Notes under the pieces: generated by a model
Database searches by the model: none
What the model saw: the letters and a program-made list of their open reading frames with translations, nothing else
Told to the model about the DNA's origin: nothing
Assembly (NCBI GenBank): GCA_032718475.1
Contig: JAUCBJ010001800.1
Coordinates: 1 to 64,000, forward strand
Source: Nemertoderma westbladi
Taxonomy: Eukaryota > Xenacoelomorpha > Nemertodermatida > Nemertodermatidae
Length of the DNA stretch: 64,000 nt
Direction of reading: 5' to 3'
In this document: piece by piece, positions 1-11,450 of the stretch
How the letters are laid out: each line of letters opens with the position of its first letter
Position numbering within the stretch: position 1 is the stretch's first letter
Position numbers and translations under genes: made by a program

Positions 1-288
1 TTTTCTGCTTATCAAACAGTAGATAAGTGTCCATGATAACCCCAATGTTTCTAGCACATGGGCTGCTGGATATAATATCATTACCGATGCGGTTTTTCAG
101 TCCTTCCAAAGTTGACACGAACTTAGACTCGAACAACAGCATTTCTGTTTTATCGCATTTATTAGTGCTTTCAAGTGTAGCCTGGGTGCCCACTTTTTGA
201 CCAATTTGAAAATGACTGTTATCATGAGGTTTATTGTTTTAGAACAAAAATTTGACCTTCTGACAGTAAGATAATAGCTATTATTTTT
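1..288. repeat. Family A repeat, left segment
   Basis: This AT-rich segment recurs as a direct copy at 22693-22984 with only a few differences. It contains a motif running from TTTTTGACCA through ATCATGAGG to TTTGACC that also occurs in direct orientation near 3500 and 5510 and inverted near 6090 and 6280. The sequence is interrupted at 288 by the TIR element starting at 289 and resumes at 3209. No protein is encoded. The repeat may be the edge of a larger element whose left end lies outside the window. Superfamily unknown. Confidence 0.75.
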
Positions 289-619
289 GGATAGTTCTGT
301 ACTCGAATCTGGACCGAACTGGACCGAACTGAAACGAACTGGATCGAAAGAGTGGCGAACTGGACCGAACTGGACCGCCAAATGAAAGATAACCTAAAAA
401 CAACCATCCATGCAAACAGGTGAAAATTAATATTGAATTTCATTTGGTCTTTCATACATTATAAATTTAGTTGCTTATAAGATGTCGCTAAATTAAGATT
501 ATTTACTTCACATAAAACACTGCTGTACTGATTTTACCAGTAGGCCTACCGGTAGCAGGTATCTGGGTTTATAGATTGCAGTATTTTGCGTACCGGTAGT
601 TGTGTTCAATGCAGCAATG
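289..619 (+). repeat. Left terminal inverted repeat of the MULE-like element
   Basis: This sequence pairs with the reverse complement of 2878-3208. Near its outer end it carries several copies of a roughly 10-bp word, GGACCGAACT, seen as GGTCCAGTTC in the right arm. Subterminal repeats of this kind often bind transposase, but that role is inferred here. Confidence 0.85.
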
Positions 620-664
620 AAAGCAGTAATGTTTGATTATATTTTCTACACTGGGAACACGGGG

Positions 665-1842
665 TCAGTCGGATCGTAATGCGGGCCGCTGCCGAGTTTC
701 TTACTCCGAGCACGGAGTGCGGCGGGAAGAGTCAGACTTACAAAACTAGTCATTTTTGCCGCAATGCGCCTTATACTCTAAAAGACTGGAGCTCAGATGA
801 CGAAATCTGTCAGCTGATTTTCTGTAAACGTGGAACCTCTTTGTTCTGCTCAGCCAATCAGAGCGATTTTCATTTTATGTTGGACAAGGGCCTACGGAAA
901 CCCGCGCAATGCATTACGGTCTTTGTTTACCTTTTCTGAGCCTCAGAACACCGGCTTAGAATTCTTCTGTGCTTCTGTAGAAGTTTCAGACTTTGGCCAA
1001 AACATTAGATGGCTTTGATTACAAGAACGTAAATCTATTATCTCGACTACTGAACAATCCACACATCAACCCAAACTGCTGAACTGACCTGCATACATAC
1101 TCACATTCTGACTCAATGCATTATGGTCTTATGTAACACATACTGATTGTTCACCGCATTATTTTACTTCTGTTATTAATTGTTGTTATTTGTTGATGTA
1201 TATTGCTGATATATTTGGAGAATACCGATGAATAATCATAAAACCCCCAATCTTCTTGATTACTGAAGGTTAGAGTAACAGGTTACCGGTAGCAACTGCG
1301 ACTTACATTATAGTGGTTTTTGTGTGAATTAAATGCTATTTCATAATCCCTACAAGTGTCAGTTGCGATCTTCCTTATATATGATCAAATTCAGTGACGG
1401 TCGGCAGATCAGTGTGCAATAGTGTGAAGTAGTGTGAAGTCGTGTGAAGTAGTGTGACAGATAATAAAGCATCTTCTAAAGAATGCGCTATTTACGAAAC
1501 TCATTAGCCATCTAGTTGTGATTAGTATAAGTCATAACTCTGTTTTTATACTTAAAGTGCCACGTCCTAAAGGAACTGTTAATATTTCCCCGAAAGTAAA
1601 TATATTTGTCAGAGATTATATAGTAACGATCAATCGAATAATACAGTAGGTCTGCACCGCAATAACTTCAAAGCACCCGAATCCAGTCTCCCTTAACTGT
1701 GGGTGAATGATCGCGCACAGACTGGCTTCGGCGGATGTAACTTCAGTACATTAAATAATTGGTCTAGGCTAAAGTCGATATATAAACAAGAAGACAACTA
1801 AAATTGGCAGGTTAAACTGCTAAAGGTCTAAAAGCGCGAACA
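665..1842 (+). repeat. Solo LTR related to the BEL-1 LTR
   Basis: The interval aligns in order with the LTR of the 34.5-51.5 kb BEL element. Shared blocks are CCAATCAGAGCG (about 855), AATCTTCTTGAT, GGTCGGCAGAT, AAGTCATAACTCTGTTT, CCACGTCCTAAAGGAACTG and the exact end GGTTAAACTGCTAAAGG...GCGCGAACA. The right end is firm at 1842. The left end is diverged and only approximate. No internal BEL sequence follows, so this looks like an LTR-LTR recombination product, clearly older than BEL-1. It lies wholly inside the MULE-like element. Confidence 0.75.
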
Positions 1843-2394
1843 CTGTCATCGGCAAATTATTAGCATGTCTCATGGTAAATTATTTATTAAGGGAAATTAG
1901 CAGGTTACGGTGGCACGTTATTCTAACAAAAAGGAATAAATAAAACACAATAGAACAGGTTACAGTTTTATTTTCAGGAGTAAACAGCTGTTATTTGCGT
2001 CGATTTTCACCTGGAGAGGGAAGAATTTTGATTGCATCTAAAGACCCCCCCCCCCCTTCTATCTGCAATTAAGTGAAAATATTTCGGAAACATTTCCTTT
2101 TATCATCATGGTCGCTCATACAGTAGGGTAGACTGCCAAAAAATATAATTCCTTTACAGTATAAATAATTATAACAGTATAAACAACAAAATTAATTATA
2201 ATTCTAAGCTATTTAGTCTTTACCATTTTTATACATTGACAAGACTTTTTGGCCTTTAAAATAATAGATGTTGGTTGAATAATTATTATTAAGATCAAAA
2301 TATATTGCTAGGAGTTCGGAGAAAGCAGTAGTTAGTATTGGCAGGTCGATCTCACAAACCAGTAAAATGTTTAATAGACTCAGAATCGAAGCCA

Positions 2395-2640
2395 TCGTTT
2401 AGGTTTAATAGATTCCGCCGTCATCGTCCCGGGTTTAATAGACTCCGTCCAGCCGTCGCATCGTCCCGGGTTTAATAGACTCCACTGTCATCTTCCCAGG
2501 TTTAATAAACTCCGTCGCCATCGTTCCGGGTTTAATAGGCTCCGCCAGCCCGCCGTCACCGTGCCGGGTTTAATAGACTCCGCCGCCATCGTCCCGGGTC
2601 GCGATCGAAACATGGTTTCCATTTAATAGACTCCGTCGCC
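2395..2640. repeat. GC-rich minisatellite with GGTTTAATAGACTCC core
   Basis: About seven imperfect units of 30-45 bp share GGTTTAATAGACTCC followed by a GCCGCCATCGTCCCG-type stretch. Unit length varies. The array sits inside the MULE-like element, and no coding frame is supported. Confidence 0.8.
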
Positions 2641-2877
2641 CTCTTTCTGATCCGGCAGTCCGGATCGGCTGATCGGCATCGTTCCGCTGTTCAGTGTTTT
2701 TAACAAACGCCGGAAATCTGGCACTACTATTTCTGTATTTATTTATTTAAATTTATTATATGCAATATTTATTTATTTACCGGTAGCCTAGATTTCAATT
2801 TAATGAATTACAATTCATTAAATTATGAATACCGGTACTTCTTTACCGTGTGTACTCTGGCTTCCGGTACTGACATT

Positions 2878-3208
2878 CATTGCTGCATTGAATACAACTA
2901 CCGGTACGCAAAATACTGCAATCTATAAACACTATAAACCCGGATACCTGCTACTGGTAGGCCTACTGGTAAAAGGAGTACAGCAGTGTTTTATGTGAAG
3001 CAAGTAATCTTAATTTAGCGACATCTTATAAGCAACTAAATTTATAATGTATAAAAAGACCAAATTAAATTCAATATTAATTTTCACCTGTTTGCATGGA
3101 TGGTTGTTTTTAGGTTATCTTTCATTTGGCGGTCCAGTTCGGTCCAGTTCGCCACTCTTTCGATCCAGTTCGGTTCAGTTCGGTCCAGATTCGTGTACAG
3201 TATTATCC
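2878..3208 (-). repeat. Right terminal inverted repeat of the MULE-like element
   Basis: This is the reverse complement of 289-619 with small indels (an extra 11 bp near 2930). It ends TATTATCC directly against the 9-bp direct repeat at 3209-3217. Confidence 0.85.
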
Positions 3209-3592
3209 ATTATTTTTCATATTTTGACTAGCTAGTAAAAAAAATTTTGGAATTTTTTTTAACATATTTAAACTTCTACTTCTTGTAGTACAGTAATATC
3301 CATAGAATATTTACTGAGTCATGTGGTACCGCTACCTAGCCAGTAATTTTTACTAGCTAGTGTTTTTTTTTTTAATATTTCTTTGTTAATTTAATTTATA
3401 CGTTCTCTATGGATAATAGCATGAATTTGAAATAAGAAAGTGAGTTAGGGTACTACTACAGTATGTGGGCATTACTATATGTTATGGGTATCCTCTTTTT
3501 GACCAATTTTTTTTACATGAAAATGGCTTTTATCATGAGGTTTTTTGTTCGAGAACAAATATTTAACCTATCTCCCAGTAAGATGGTAGCTA
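3209..3592. repeat. Family A repeat, continuation
   Basis: AT-rich sequence resumes after the MULE-like insertion with ACTAGCTAGTAAAAAAAATTTTGG, which matches 23270-23300 in the second family A copy. It includes another direct copy of the TTTTTGACCA / ATCATGAGG motif (3500-3590) and a single relative of the 27-bp minisatellite unit near 3460. It ends at the TA dinucleotide flanking the next transposon. Confidence 0.65.
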
Positions 3593-5433
3593 CAGTCGGG
3601 GTCTCAAAGTGCATAATTCTGTTCTTTGAGATTTTCTCAAAGTTTTTCTAAAAGTGTCTAAAAGTCATTACATTACTCCCAACGGCCGCTTTGAATTCTT
3701 GTAGACACTTTTAGTTGGGAATCTGAAAGTGATTTCCTGCTTTTAGGCACTTTGAATTCTTTGAGAAATGTTACTTTGAGGTAGTTTGCGGCACTTTTAA
3801 TTCTTTGAGAAAATAAACTCCGAGGTATTCCTGATTGACAGCTCGTGGTAAGTTAACTGAGAGCCAGAGGCATTCTCGGGGAACAATATTATGCGGGCAA
3901 CAAAGTGATACTTGTGGGATGGCCAGTTGTTGCATAGAAGCTATATTCCCATTAATTTATCAAATTGAGGTTCCTGAGGTCATTACGGGATGGGTTTTCG
4001 GTCGCAAGTACAAATTGAATTTACGGCACCCTAAAGTCTTTCTATAAAACATTCATTCAAATAATACATGAAACATAATTAGTGAAACAAGATTAATGCT
4101 TGACAAGATTGATTATTTTAATAACATAATACAATATCAGATTAACAATTAATATAAGAGAAACTGCACTGTAGTTTCTCTGTGTATACGCAGTTTCATT
4201 ATATATAATGACCTAAAGAAGCCCTGTTGGGAGAAAGCTTGTAATAGCTTTTGTATTCATTTCATTAGTCACCTCAGGTCAAACCGTACTACCTTAACTG
4301 ATTAATTAATATGATAACTATGTTGACGAGAGCGCGAGAATTCCTTCTTAAAAACTAAGAAAGGCTTTCGACTTTCAGGTACGATAGTACGGCTACAATC
4401 TTGTGTTGTTTTAGCTTAATAGAGATATTAAAATATCCCCTGCCGCTGGCGTTTATATTTGAGCATATTTTAAATGTTTGCCTCATATTCAATTGATGTG
4501 TACAGCCTTCTGGCAAAGCGGCACCCAGTTTAAACTATCAATCACAGCTAGTGAGTAGCGACCCACGGACGGCGACCTTCAAACAAACAGGTGCAGAGTC
4601 GGAAAGAACTGTCACATGCTTTGCTTGGCTTGTGGTACCATTTGATTACATAATAGATTTTGGCAGACTGGGCGGTCGCTCTGACCATATGCATTGCGCA
4701 CCAACAATGCCTAAAACATCTATGGGAACAGCCAATTAGTGCGCTTGAATCATTTATCTTTATTCCTGCCTCTATCGTTATTCTTTACTTTGTATAACAA
4801 AATTTACAGTGCGGCAAAGTATGGCTGGTTAACCATTGAAATGCATTGGTAAAGGTATTCGGCTTTCACGTGGGCTAAACAAATTTAAACAGTACAGTTT
4901 TAGCACTATACATTAATATAGATAGGGCAACAGACAAACTGTCTATGACACAAATACCAACACATTCCCAGTAACAAATATTTATTACTGCAGTAACAAA
5001 TATTTATTACTGCAGTAACAAATATTTATTACTGCAATAATAATCAATATTAATTAATTAATGAATAATTGAATATAAATTTCTACTGCAGTAACAAATT
5101 ATTTGTTACTGCAGAAAAAGACAATTTTTTATTACTGCAGTAAGTTTAAGTCTTACTTTCAGTAACAAATATTTATTACTGCAGTATTTTTTGGAGGCAT
5201 CTTTATTGTTTCATAGAGGTTTTTATTTCTTATATTTTACCCTTTAGTAGTCAAAGTCAATATATCCCATACCATTGCCAGCTTCAGGCACGACTGTATG
5301 AAATGACTGACAGTACTACTTTGAAATCTTTGAGGACACATTGTCATTTTCTTGGACTACTTTTAGAAATTTGAGACACTTTTAGTTCTTTGAGAAAATC
5401 TCAAAGAACAGATGCACTTTGAGACCCCGGCTG
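3593..5433. mobile_element. TA-flanked TIR transposon, Tc1/mariner-like, non-autonomous
   Basis: Left end CAGTCGGGGTCTCAAAGTGC and right end GCACTTTGAGACCCCGGCTG are inverted repeats that continue about 60 bp (TTCTTTGAGATTTTCTCAAAG in both arms). Each end abuts TA. Removing the 1841 bp joins GGTAGCTA to TAGTAATTTTG, a normal family A sequence. TA duplication with CAG ends fits Tc1/mariner (family knowledge), but no transposase is recognisable. The interior has many TCTTTGAGAAA words and a palindromic array at 4965-5190. Superfamily is inference. Confidence 0.7.
4965..5190. repeat. Array of 22-bp near-palindromes
   Basis: CAGTAACAAAT-ATTTATTACTG is a 22-bp near-perfect palindrome. It is repeated three times in a row from about 4969 and then in diverged form to 5190, with CTGCAG at most junctions. 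Each unit can fold into a hairpin. No coding function is seen. Confidence 0.85.
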
Positions 5434-6466
5434 TAGTAATTTTGATTTTGTATTAGCTAGTTTTTTTTATTAACTAGTGAAAAATAATTTAATTGAAAAA
5501 ATGAAAAAAAATTTGACCAACTTTTTTCTTGTAAAATTGGCTTTTATTATGAGGTTTTTTGTTCTAAAACAAATATTTGACCTTCTGACAGTGTGATGGT
5601 AGCTAGTACTTTTGATGTTGTGATAGCTAGAACTACTGTATTTATTAGCTAGTAAAAAAATTTCAGATATAGTTTAATTCTCAATTATATTATATTTTTG
5701 CCTGGAATAATTTATGAGTCATGGTAGCTAGTAACTTTTATTTGATAGTCAAAGTAGCTTGTAATTATTCACTAGCTAGTTTTTTATACAAAATATAGGC
5801 AGATGCAAAATACAGTTTTTACGATTCAGAAATGTAAATTATATACATTTTTATTATACTCATTCAGAACACTACCGTTGCTTATCGTGTTTAATAATAT
5901 TATTTTCTTGATCTTTTCCAGAGCATCCAAACAAATTTATTGATTAATTTATCTTTTTATTAGTCATTTTGAGAATATATTGATGATATGGAAATTGTCT
6001 AAATAAAAGGGGCACTACAAATTTTCTTTTGTAATTTTAAGATCACTACCTTTAAAAACACTAGCTACCATAATAAAAAAAATAAAAGGTAACCTCTCTC
6101 AGAAGGTGAAATTTACGTTCTAGAATACAAAACATCATGATAATATCCATTAACATAGTCAAAAATTGATCAAAAATTAGGTACTAAAAATTTGGTTTTG
6201 TAATTTTAAAAACAGTAGCTACCTAAAAAAAAACACTGGCTACCATAAAAAAGCACTAGCTAATGTCTCACAGAAGAAGATATTTATGTTCTAAAACAAA
6301 AAGCCTCATGATAATAGCCATTAACATTGTCAAATAAATGGTCAAAAGTGGGTAGGGCCTACCCGTAACATAGAAATGCCAAGTATGTGTACCATAACCA
6401 TAATTCTTTTACTATAGCTAGTTTTTGCTTCGTTTTTTTTAGTACTATTCTATTCATGTTAGCTAT
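5434..6466. repeat. Family A repeat with internal inverted motif
   Basis: This stretch contains direct (about 5510-5600) and inverted (about 6090-6180 and 6270-6345) copies of the TTTTTGACCA / CATGAGG / TTTGACC motif, so it is partly palindromic on a roughly 850-bp scale. Most of 5905-6440 is repeated at 23690-24210 at high identity. It ends with TGTTAGCTAT (6457-6466), which is duplicated at 13094-13103 around the LINE insertion. Confidence 0.75.
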
Positions 6467-6943
6467 ATAACTTCAACGATAGCTATATAACGATCAACTT
6501 GCTTACTGGGCGGAAAAGCCAACCAACCACCAAGGTTAAGGCTGAATCACCAGCCGATTGTCTCAATAATGGTTGGAAGGCCCACTTTGAAAAGCTCCTC
6601 AATAGTGACAGGGTATAAGATATATGGTCAGCCCTGTACCGGTACGGCACGGATGGCAGACAGGATGACTACTCCTGTGGTAGGCTAATCCTGTAATCTG
6701 ACAGTTGGTTAGGTAGGCCTGTCATGTGACAGTTACCGGCATACTGGGGAATCTTGGACATCTGGACATGACATTTACGATTTACTGCGTTTTGAAATCT
6801 GGTATATGACTTACCATACTGCCATAGGGAATGGCTAAAGTTGTGCCTAAACCTGTAAACTACGGTAATTCTGTAATTAGATAAAGATATTACAATCCCC
6901 ATTTGTTTCAACAACCTTCTCACCTTCATTTGGTCTTTTTTGT

Positions 6944-7950
6944 ATGGATAATAAGAGAAACCTTAGTGAGGTATCTAAGGCATCAACTTCGTCTTCCTCC
7001 GTTCACTCACCAGCCCCAAAACGGTTTGGTGCTGGCCCAATGTCTTCATCCAGCCCTGCGCACTTGGCTCCTACTGAGATGGTCAATCCACCTGACTTGG
7101 AGGGCGTGTTTCACAGTACACAGGGGCCGGAGGACGGTGTTCCTGCCTTAATCTGGGTAATACCAGTACCTCTGATATATCTAGTATCATCGAAGCTAGC
7201 CTGGATAAATTCGGTCGGGAATTATCTAACTTTCTGCAAAGGAAATTTGAAGAGATGGCAAAGGATTTTTTGTCTTCCTTCGACCCCGCAAACTTTACTG
7301 AAGAGGTACGGAGTGCTTGTGCTAAAAACTCAACTTCCATTTCTAACGTAGCTCTTCGTGTTGATAACGATGCTCAATACGTGCGCCGAGAATCGCTTGT
7401 TCTATCCGGTCCCCTTGTTCTCTCTGGGATTAGCGGTAATAAGGCTACTCCTAGTACTGGTAGGCATACAGGATCACTGGATGTCTGGCCCAAGTTTGTA
7501 ACGTAGCTGGCTAACGATAGGTGTGGATTACATTCATACGACCCAGCTACTATTTCCTGGTCCCACCCGTCACGTAACAATAAACAGGTTATTGTGAAAT
7601 TTACCTCTTATTACGCACGCGAATCTCCATTTAAATCACGGTTTAAGTTGAAAACCAGCGTACATTCCGACCAGGGTTATATCAACGAGTTGCTAACACC
7701 ATATCGTGGCGCCCTACTTTACGAAGCATGTCGGCTGGTCAAAGCTAAAGTACTACGCGATGCTTGGTTGACGGATGGCAATTTATTTGCTAAGAATAAT
7801 AAAGGGGAAGTCGTTAGGGTTAAATACCCCCAAGATATTACCAATCTCGTCGATATCTCTGATTCATCTCAGACACCATCTGATGTTGTGAGTGTGATGT
7901 CGGCTCTTAACAGCAACAAGTTCGCGTCCCTACTTGAAGGCCCTGTTTGA
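6944..7950 (+). pseudogene. LINE ORF1 remnant
   Basis: The ATG at 6944 opens a Ser/Pro-rich N-terminus (MDNKRNLSEVSKAS...). After a frameshift near 7147 a helical segment follows (7147-7506), then a stop. A further frame (7594-7950) resembles the nucleic-acid-binding C-terminal part of LINE ORF1 proteins, with YINELLTPYRGALLYEA and a W-x-TDGN-x-F stretch. These would normally coat LINE RNA. At least two disruptions make it non-functional. The family resemblance is by pattern only. Confidence 0.55.
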
Positions 7951-8564
7951 AATTGGTACCGGTAATGGGATAACGAAATAGGCATAATTGTTGATATTTT
8001 CCTTTGGTTTACTTACTGTTTATTGGCTGATTGGCCCTGGGAAATTAACAATCGAAAGCATTTTTTTTCTGAACGCAGTACCGTACAGACTTCCATGGTT
8101 CACCTTCAGTATGATTTCCTCTGAATTTAATTTTCTACATGGCAAGCCTTATCGGCCACTGTACTTTGCCATTATCATCGTAGGTTAATCTGACATATTA
8201 TAGTACTTGTTCGATATATATATATTGCAATTTTTATGTATTGTGTTGGTTGTTGCGTATGTGTATGTGTATGTGTACGTTTGTGTTTGTGTTTGTACAT
8301 GTCATGTATGTATGGTATAGGTGGAAGTGTATATGTGTCACTTTTTAACACTATGGGGTCTGTATGTGAGTGTAAGACTCTGATTGCTGCCTGCTGTGCC
8401 TTACTTGTTGTTCTATCCTCCTTGATTGGAACTGGGACCTCCCTTGCGTCGCCTCGGTCGCTGGGACTGATGAACCATAAAGTTGCTCTCCATTATAGTG
8501 TTTTAATTTCAATAATATTTTATGTTTATATAAATCCTTTTGATATTTCGGGTATTTATTAACT

Positions 8565-8795
8565 ATGGGTATTTCTACTGACCAATGGAGAGCATCTATT
8601 GGCTCATATGGTTCCACTAAGGTGTTAAGTGTAAAATTTGTAGCTCTTTCGTTTCCTTTACCGAGTTCATGGATCATCTTGCTATTAATTACTGCATATT
8701 TTTCACTTGTACTTTCTGGTGACGTACAGTTGAATCCAGGGCCGGCACTAACCACGATTCACCCACTACGCATTTTACAAACCAATATTAGTTAG
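8565..8795 (+). pseudogene. LINE ORF2 N-terminus with 2A-like peptide
   Basis: The ATG at 8565 starts a 76-codon frame with a hydrophobic stretch (residues about 34-51, including WIILLLITAYFSLVLS) followed at once by GDVQLNPGP (8718-8744). The NPGP core is the ribosome-skipping 2A signature, D-V/I-E-x-N-P-G-P. Here the usual Glu is Gln. 2A-like peptides at the N-terminus of APE-type LINE ORF2 are known from several invertebrates (established knowledge). The next residues (LRILQTNIS) begin the endonuclease, but the frame stops at 8795. Skipping activity is untested. Confidence 0.8.
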
Positions 8796-8799
8796 GTCT

Positions 8800-9990
8800 T
8801 TGCCTGCTAACTGGGATTATATGCCAGACCACCTTAGCACTTCATTTGATATAATTGCTGTGGTTGAAACATGGCTCACTGATTGCAATAACTCAAGTGA
8901 TTTGTCATTGGCCGGCATTCAAGAACCTCTTATGAGGGACCGTTGTGATGGCTGGGGAGGTTTAGCATTATATGTGTCCAACTCAATTATGTCAAAACGT
9001 ATTCACGTTCTTGAAAATGTGGCCCCAAATTATGAATCTTTGTGGTGCTCATGCTTAACCAAAGGGGGTAAGCTTCTATTTGGTTTATTTTATAGACCAG
9101 AGTACACAAGCCCAGATTTCTGGGAAGCAATCAATGATATGGTTTCGGAAGCAAGGGGGCTTGGCTACTCTGAATTAATTTTATTGGGTGACTTTAGTAA
9201 TGACTTACTGAACCCGAATGCCTGCAGGGACTTAGTGCACTTAATTCAGAGACAGGGTTTATCACAGTGGGTAAATGAGCCCACCCGTATAACGCCATCC
9301 TCCAGTACCTTGTTATTGCCCATTCTTACTACTGACTCCTCCAAGGTTTCGCATGTCAATGTTACTCCCCCTTGGGGGGACTAGCGACCACTCCGTTGTA
9401 AAATTCGAATATAATTTTAAAATATACAAAGAAACAGCATATAGACGCCACATTTGGTTATATAATGAGGCCAATTATCAACTTTTTTTGGACTGCCTGC
9501 GCGATATTAACTGGGACGATATAATTAATAACGAAACTGATGATGTTGATGCAATTATTTCTAAATGGTCTGATAAATTTTTAGAATGCGCAGCAGCTGC
9601 TATACCAAATAAGTATGTAACAATTAGACCATGTGATAAACCTTGGTATAACTCCAGTTTACGTGCACTGGCTAACAAAAAAAACAGGAAACATAAGCAA
9701 GCATGTCAACAGAATACCGAAATTGCCTGGGCAAGATTTAGATTAATACGCGGTGATTACACTAATAAGTGTAAAATTGCAAAACAGGATTTTTACCAAG
9801 GGTTATCCGACAAATTGTGCTTTGACAATAATATCACTGAAAAGAAATGGTGGGGTATCTGCAAATCTGTAATTGGCCTCCAGGTTAAACCTGAGATTCC
9901 GCCAGTATACTACAGGGATCGCATTGCGACTAATAGTCGTGAAAAAGCTGATCTCTTTAATGTCTATTTCAGAGACCAATATAAACTGGA
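8800..9990 (+). pseudogene. LINE AP-endonuclease domain, frameshifted
   Basis: Endonuclease motifs follow in order: VVETWL, GGLALYV, LLGDFS and SDHSVV, then a linker (WYNSSLRALANKKNRKHKQ) as in APE-type LINEs. The frame changes near 8790 and again near 9355-9385, close to a run of G. The domain would nick target DNA to prime reverse transcription. It leads toward the RT but stops being colinear near 9990, where the RT core is missing. Confidence 0.75.
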
Positions 9991-10842
9991 TTGTTCGAAC
10001 TTTATTATCCCAGAGGGGCCAATTTATTCGTTCTGGTCTGGAGTATGCAGGGCCAGTGTGGGACAATTGTTCTAATGAACTAATGTATAAACTGGAGCTG
10101 ATAAATAAGGAAGCCAGCCATTAGGATAATATGTCGATTAACCATTTCTTGTTCAACTGTCAGTTTATATACTGAATCTGGAATATCGACCCTACAAAAT
10201 AGAAGGACAATTCAAAAATTAATTATTCTATATAAAATGACAAAAAATGCAGCTCCCCCCACATCTGCGCGAATTACTTCCGGAAACCTTGGCCCAGTCT
10301 TCCCCATATTGTACAAGAAATCGAGATAATTATAGGGTACCTTTTCCTCGGAATAATTACTTTAAAAATTCATTTTCACTATCTTCCATACGAATATGGA
10401 ACGATTTACCGGATAATATACGTAATGCAACATTTGCTAATAGTTTTAAAAATTTAGCAAGTAATCACCTTTACCCATCCGCAGCAGTGCCATCATACAG
10501 TACTACTTGCTCGGTAGCCCAAAAATTAACGGCCTGCTTGCTCGTATGCGATGCATCTGTTCGTCTTTAAATGACGACTTATTTCGTGCAAAGGTTACTA
10601 GTTATAGAACTTGTGGGTGCGGCCATCCCTGCAAAGATGTGTACCACTATTTTATGGAATGCACGCGGTACACTGGCCCTCGATTGGTACTTAATCAGTC
10701 CATATTACAACTTGACCTCCGTTTTTCGGTTCATGTTATCTTACATGGACCTACTGGCACCCCCAGCATCGTTGCATCTAAAGCACCAGTCCTTATTTCG
10801 GCTGTCGCAACTTTTATCGAGGCAACAAACAGGTTTAATTAG
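9990..10842 (+). pseudogene. LINE ORF2 C-terminal remnant after RT deletion
   Basis: After the linker the sequence jumps to the thumb region (RSGLEYAGPVWDNCSNEL) with no palm motif between. It then continues through YKMTKNAAPPHLREL and a stretch ending SIRIWNDLPDNIR, in shifted frames. A C-terminal CGCGHPCKDVYHYFMEC (about 10610-10660) looks like the Cys/His motif of such elements. The missing palm makes this copy non-autonomous. Confidence 0.65.
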
Positions 10843-11439
10843 CTGGGTTACTAATATTCTTTATTTTTTCATTTTCTTTTTTCATTTTCCCAGTCAGAAT
10901 GTTTTATCTTACTTTTCGTATTTTACTAAGAAGTGGGTGATGGTGTGGTATATCTTGTCAAAATTATTCAAAAATTGCATTAATATTAAACAAATGTTAT
11001 TGTGCACCACTCAATCGTGATTCGAGGTTATTTTCCCAGGTGAAGACTATTACACTCAACTTATTATTTTCGCCATACCTTGCTTAAAAGCACCTTTGTG
11101 ACACCAGCGACTTAATGCGGCGAGCGGGTCGGGTTTCTCCCCATTCAGGGTGGGATGGATGTGGGTGGGGTGCAGCGGGATTGGCAGAGGGTTTCTGGGG
11201 GGGACAGTGTGTATTGTATGGATGTATCGAGTGTGTATTGTATGGGGCTATGTGCATGGTAAGTGTATTGTAACTGTAAAGTATTAAGTATTACTTACGT
11301 TATGTATATCATTTATATATTGTATATTTGTATTCCGTGCCTTACCTGTTTGTAATTATTCTGGCCGAGACTATTCCACATAAGTGTGCAACTTGTTATC
11401 GAATCGGCCCAACTTGAATTGGAAAAATATACATTATTA
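10843..11439 (+). other. LINE 3' untranslated tail
   Basis: This is non-coding sequence between the last LINE frame and the 11-bp target duplication. It includes a G/T-rich stretch (11120-11230) and ends TTATCGAATCGGCCCAACTT... with no poly(A). I see no gene here. Confidence 0.5.
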
Positions 11440-11450
11440 TGACAGGGTAT

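Larger units (their letters stand above)
289..3208. mobile_element. Long-TIR DNA transposon, MULE/foldback-like, non-autonomous
   Basis: The first roughly 330 bp (289-619) are repeated inverted at 2878-3208 at over 90% identity by eye. The element starts GGATAGTTCTGTAC and ends GTACAGTATTATCC. It is flanked by an identical 9-bp direct repeat ATTATTTTT (280-288 and 3209-3217), and the related locus near 22980 lacks the insert. A 9-bp target duplication with long TIRs is typical of Mutator-like or foldback elements (family knowledge). No transposase ORF is present. The interior holds a solo BEL LTR and a minisatellite. Superfamily placement is inference. Confidence 0.82.
6617..11439 (+). mobile_element. 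CR1/L2-like LINE nested in the RTE-like LINE
   Basis: The interval is bounded by TGACAGGGTAT at 6606-6616 and 11440-11450, an 11-bp direct repeat. In RTE copy 2 this sequence occurs once, uninterrupted (27988-27998). Inside are an ORF1 remnant, a 2A-like peptide, an AP endonuclease domain, a deleted RT and a C-terminal region with a Cys/His motif, all on the plus strand and all broken. The C-terminal sequence style resembles CR1/L2/Crack-type elements (family knowledge). The clade is tentative. Confidence 0.8.

Noticed and set aside
8236-8562. Val/Cys-rich frame between the LINE ORFs
   Set aside because: It arises from a TGTG-rich tract and lies in the spacer of a degenerate LINE.
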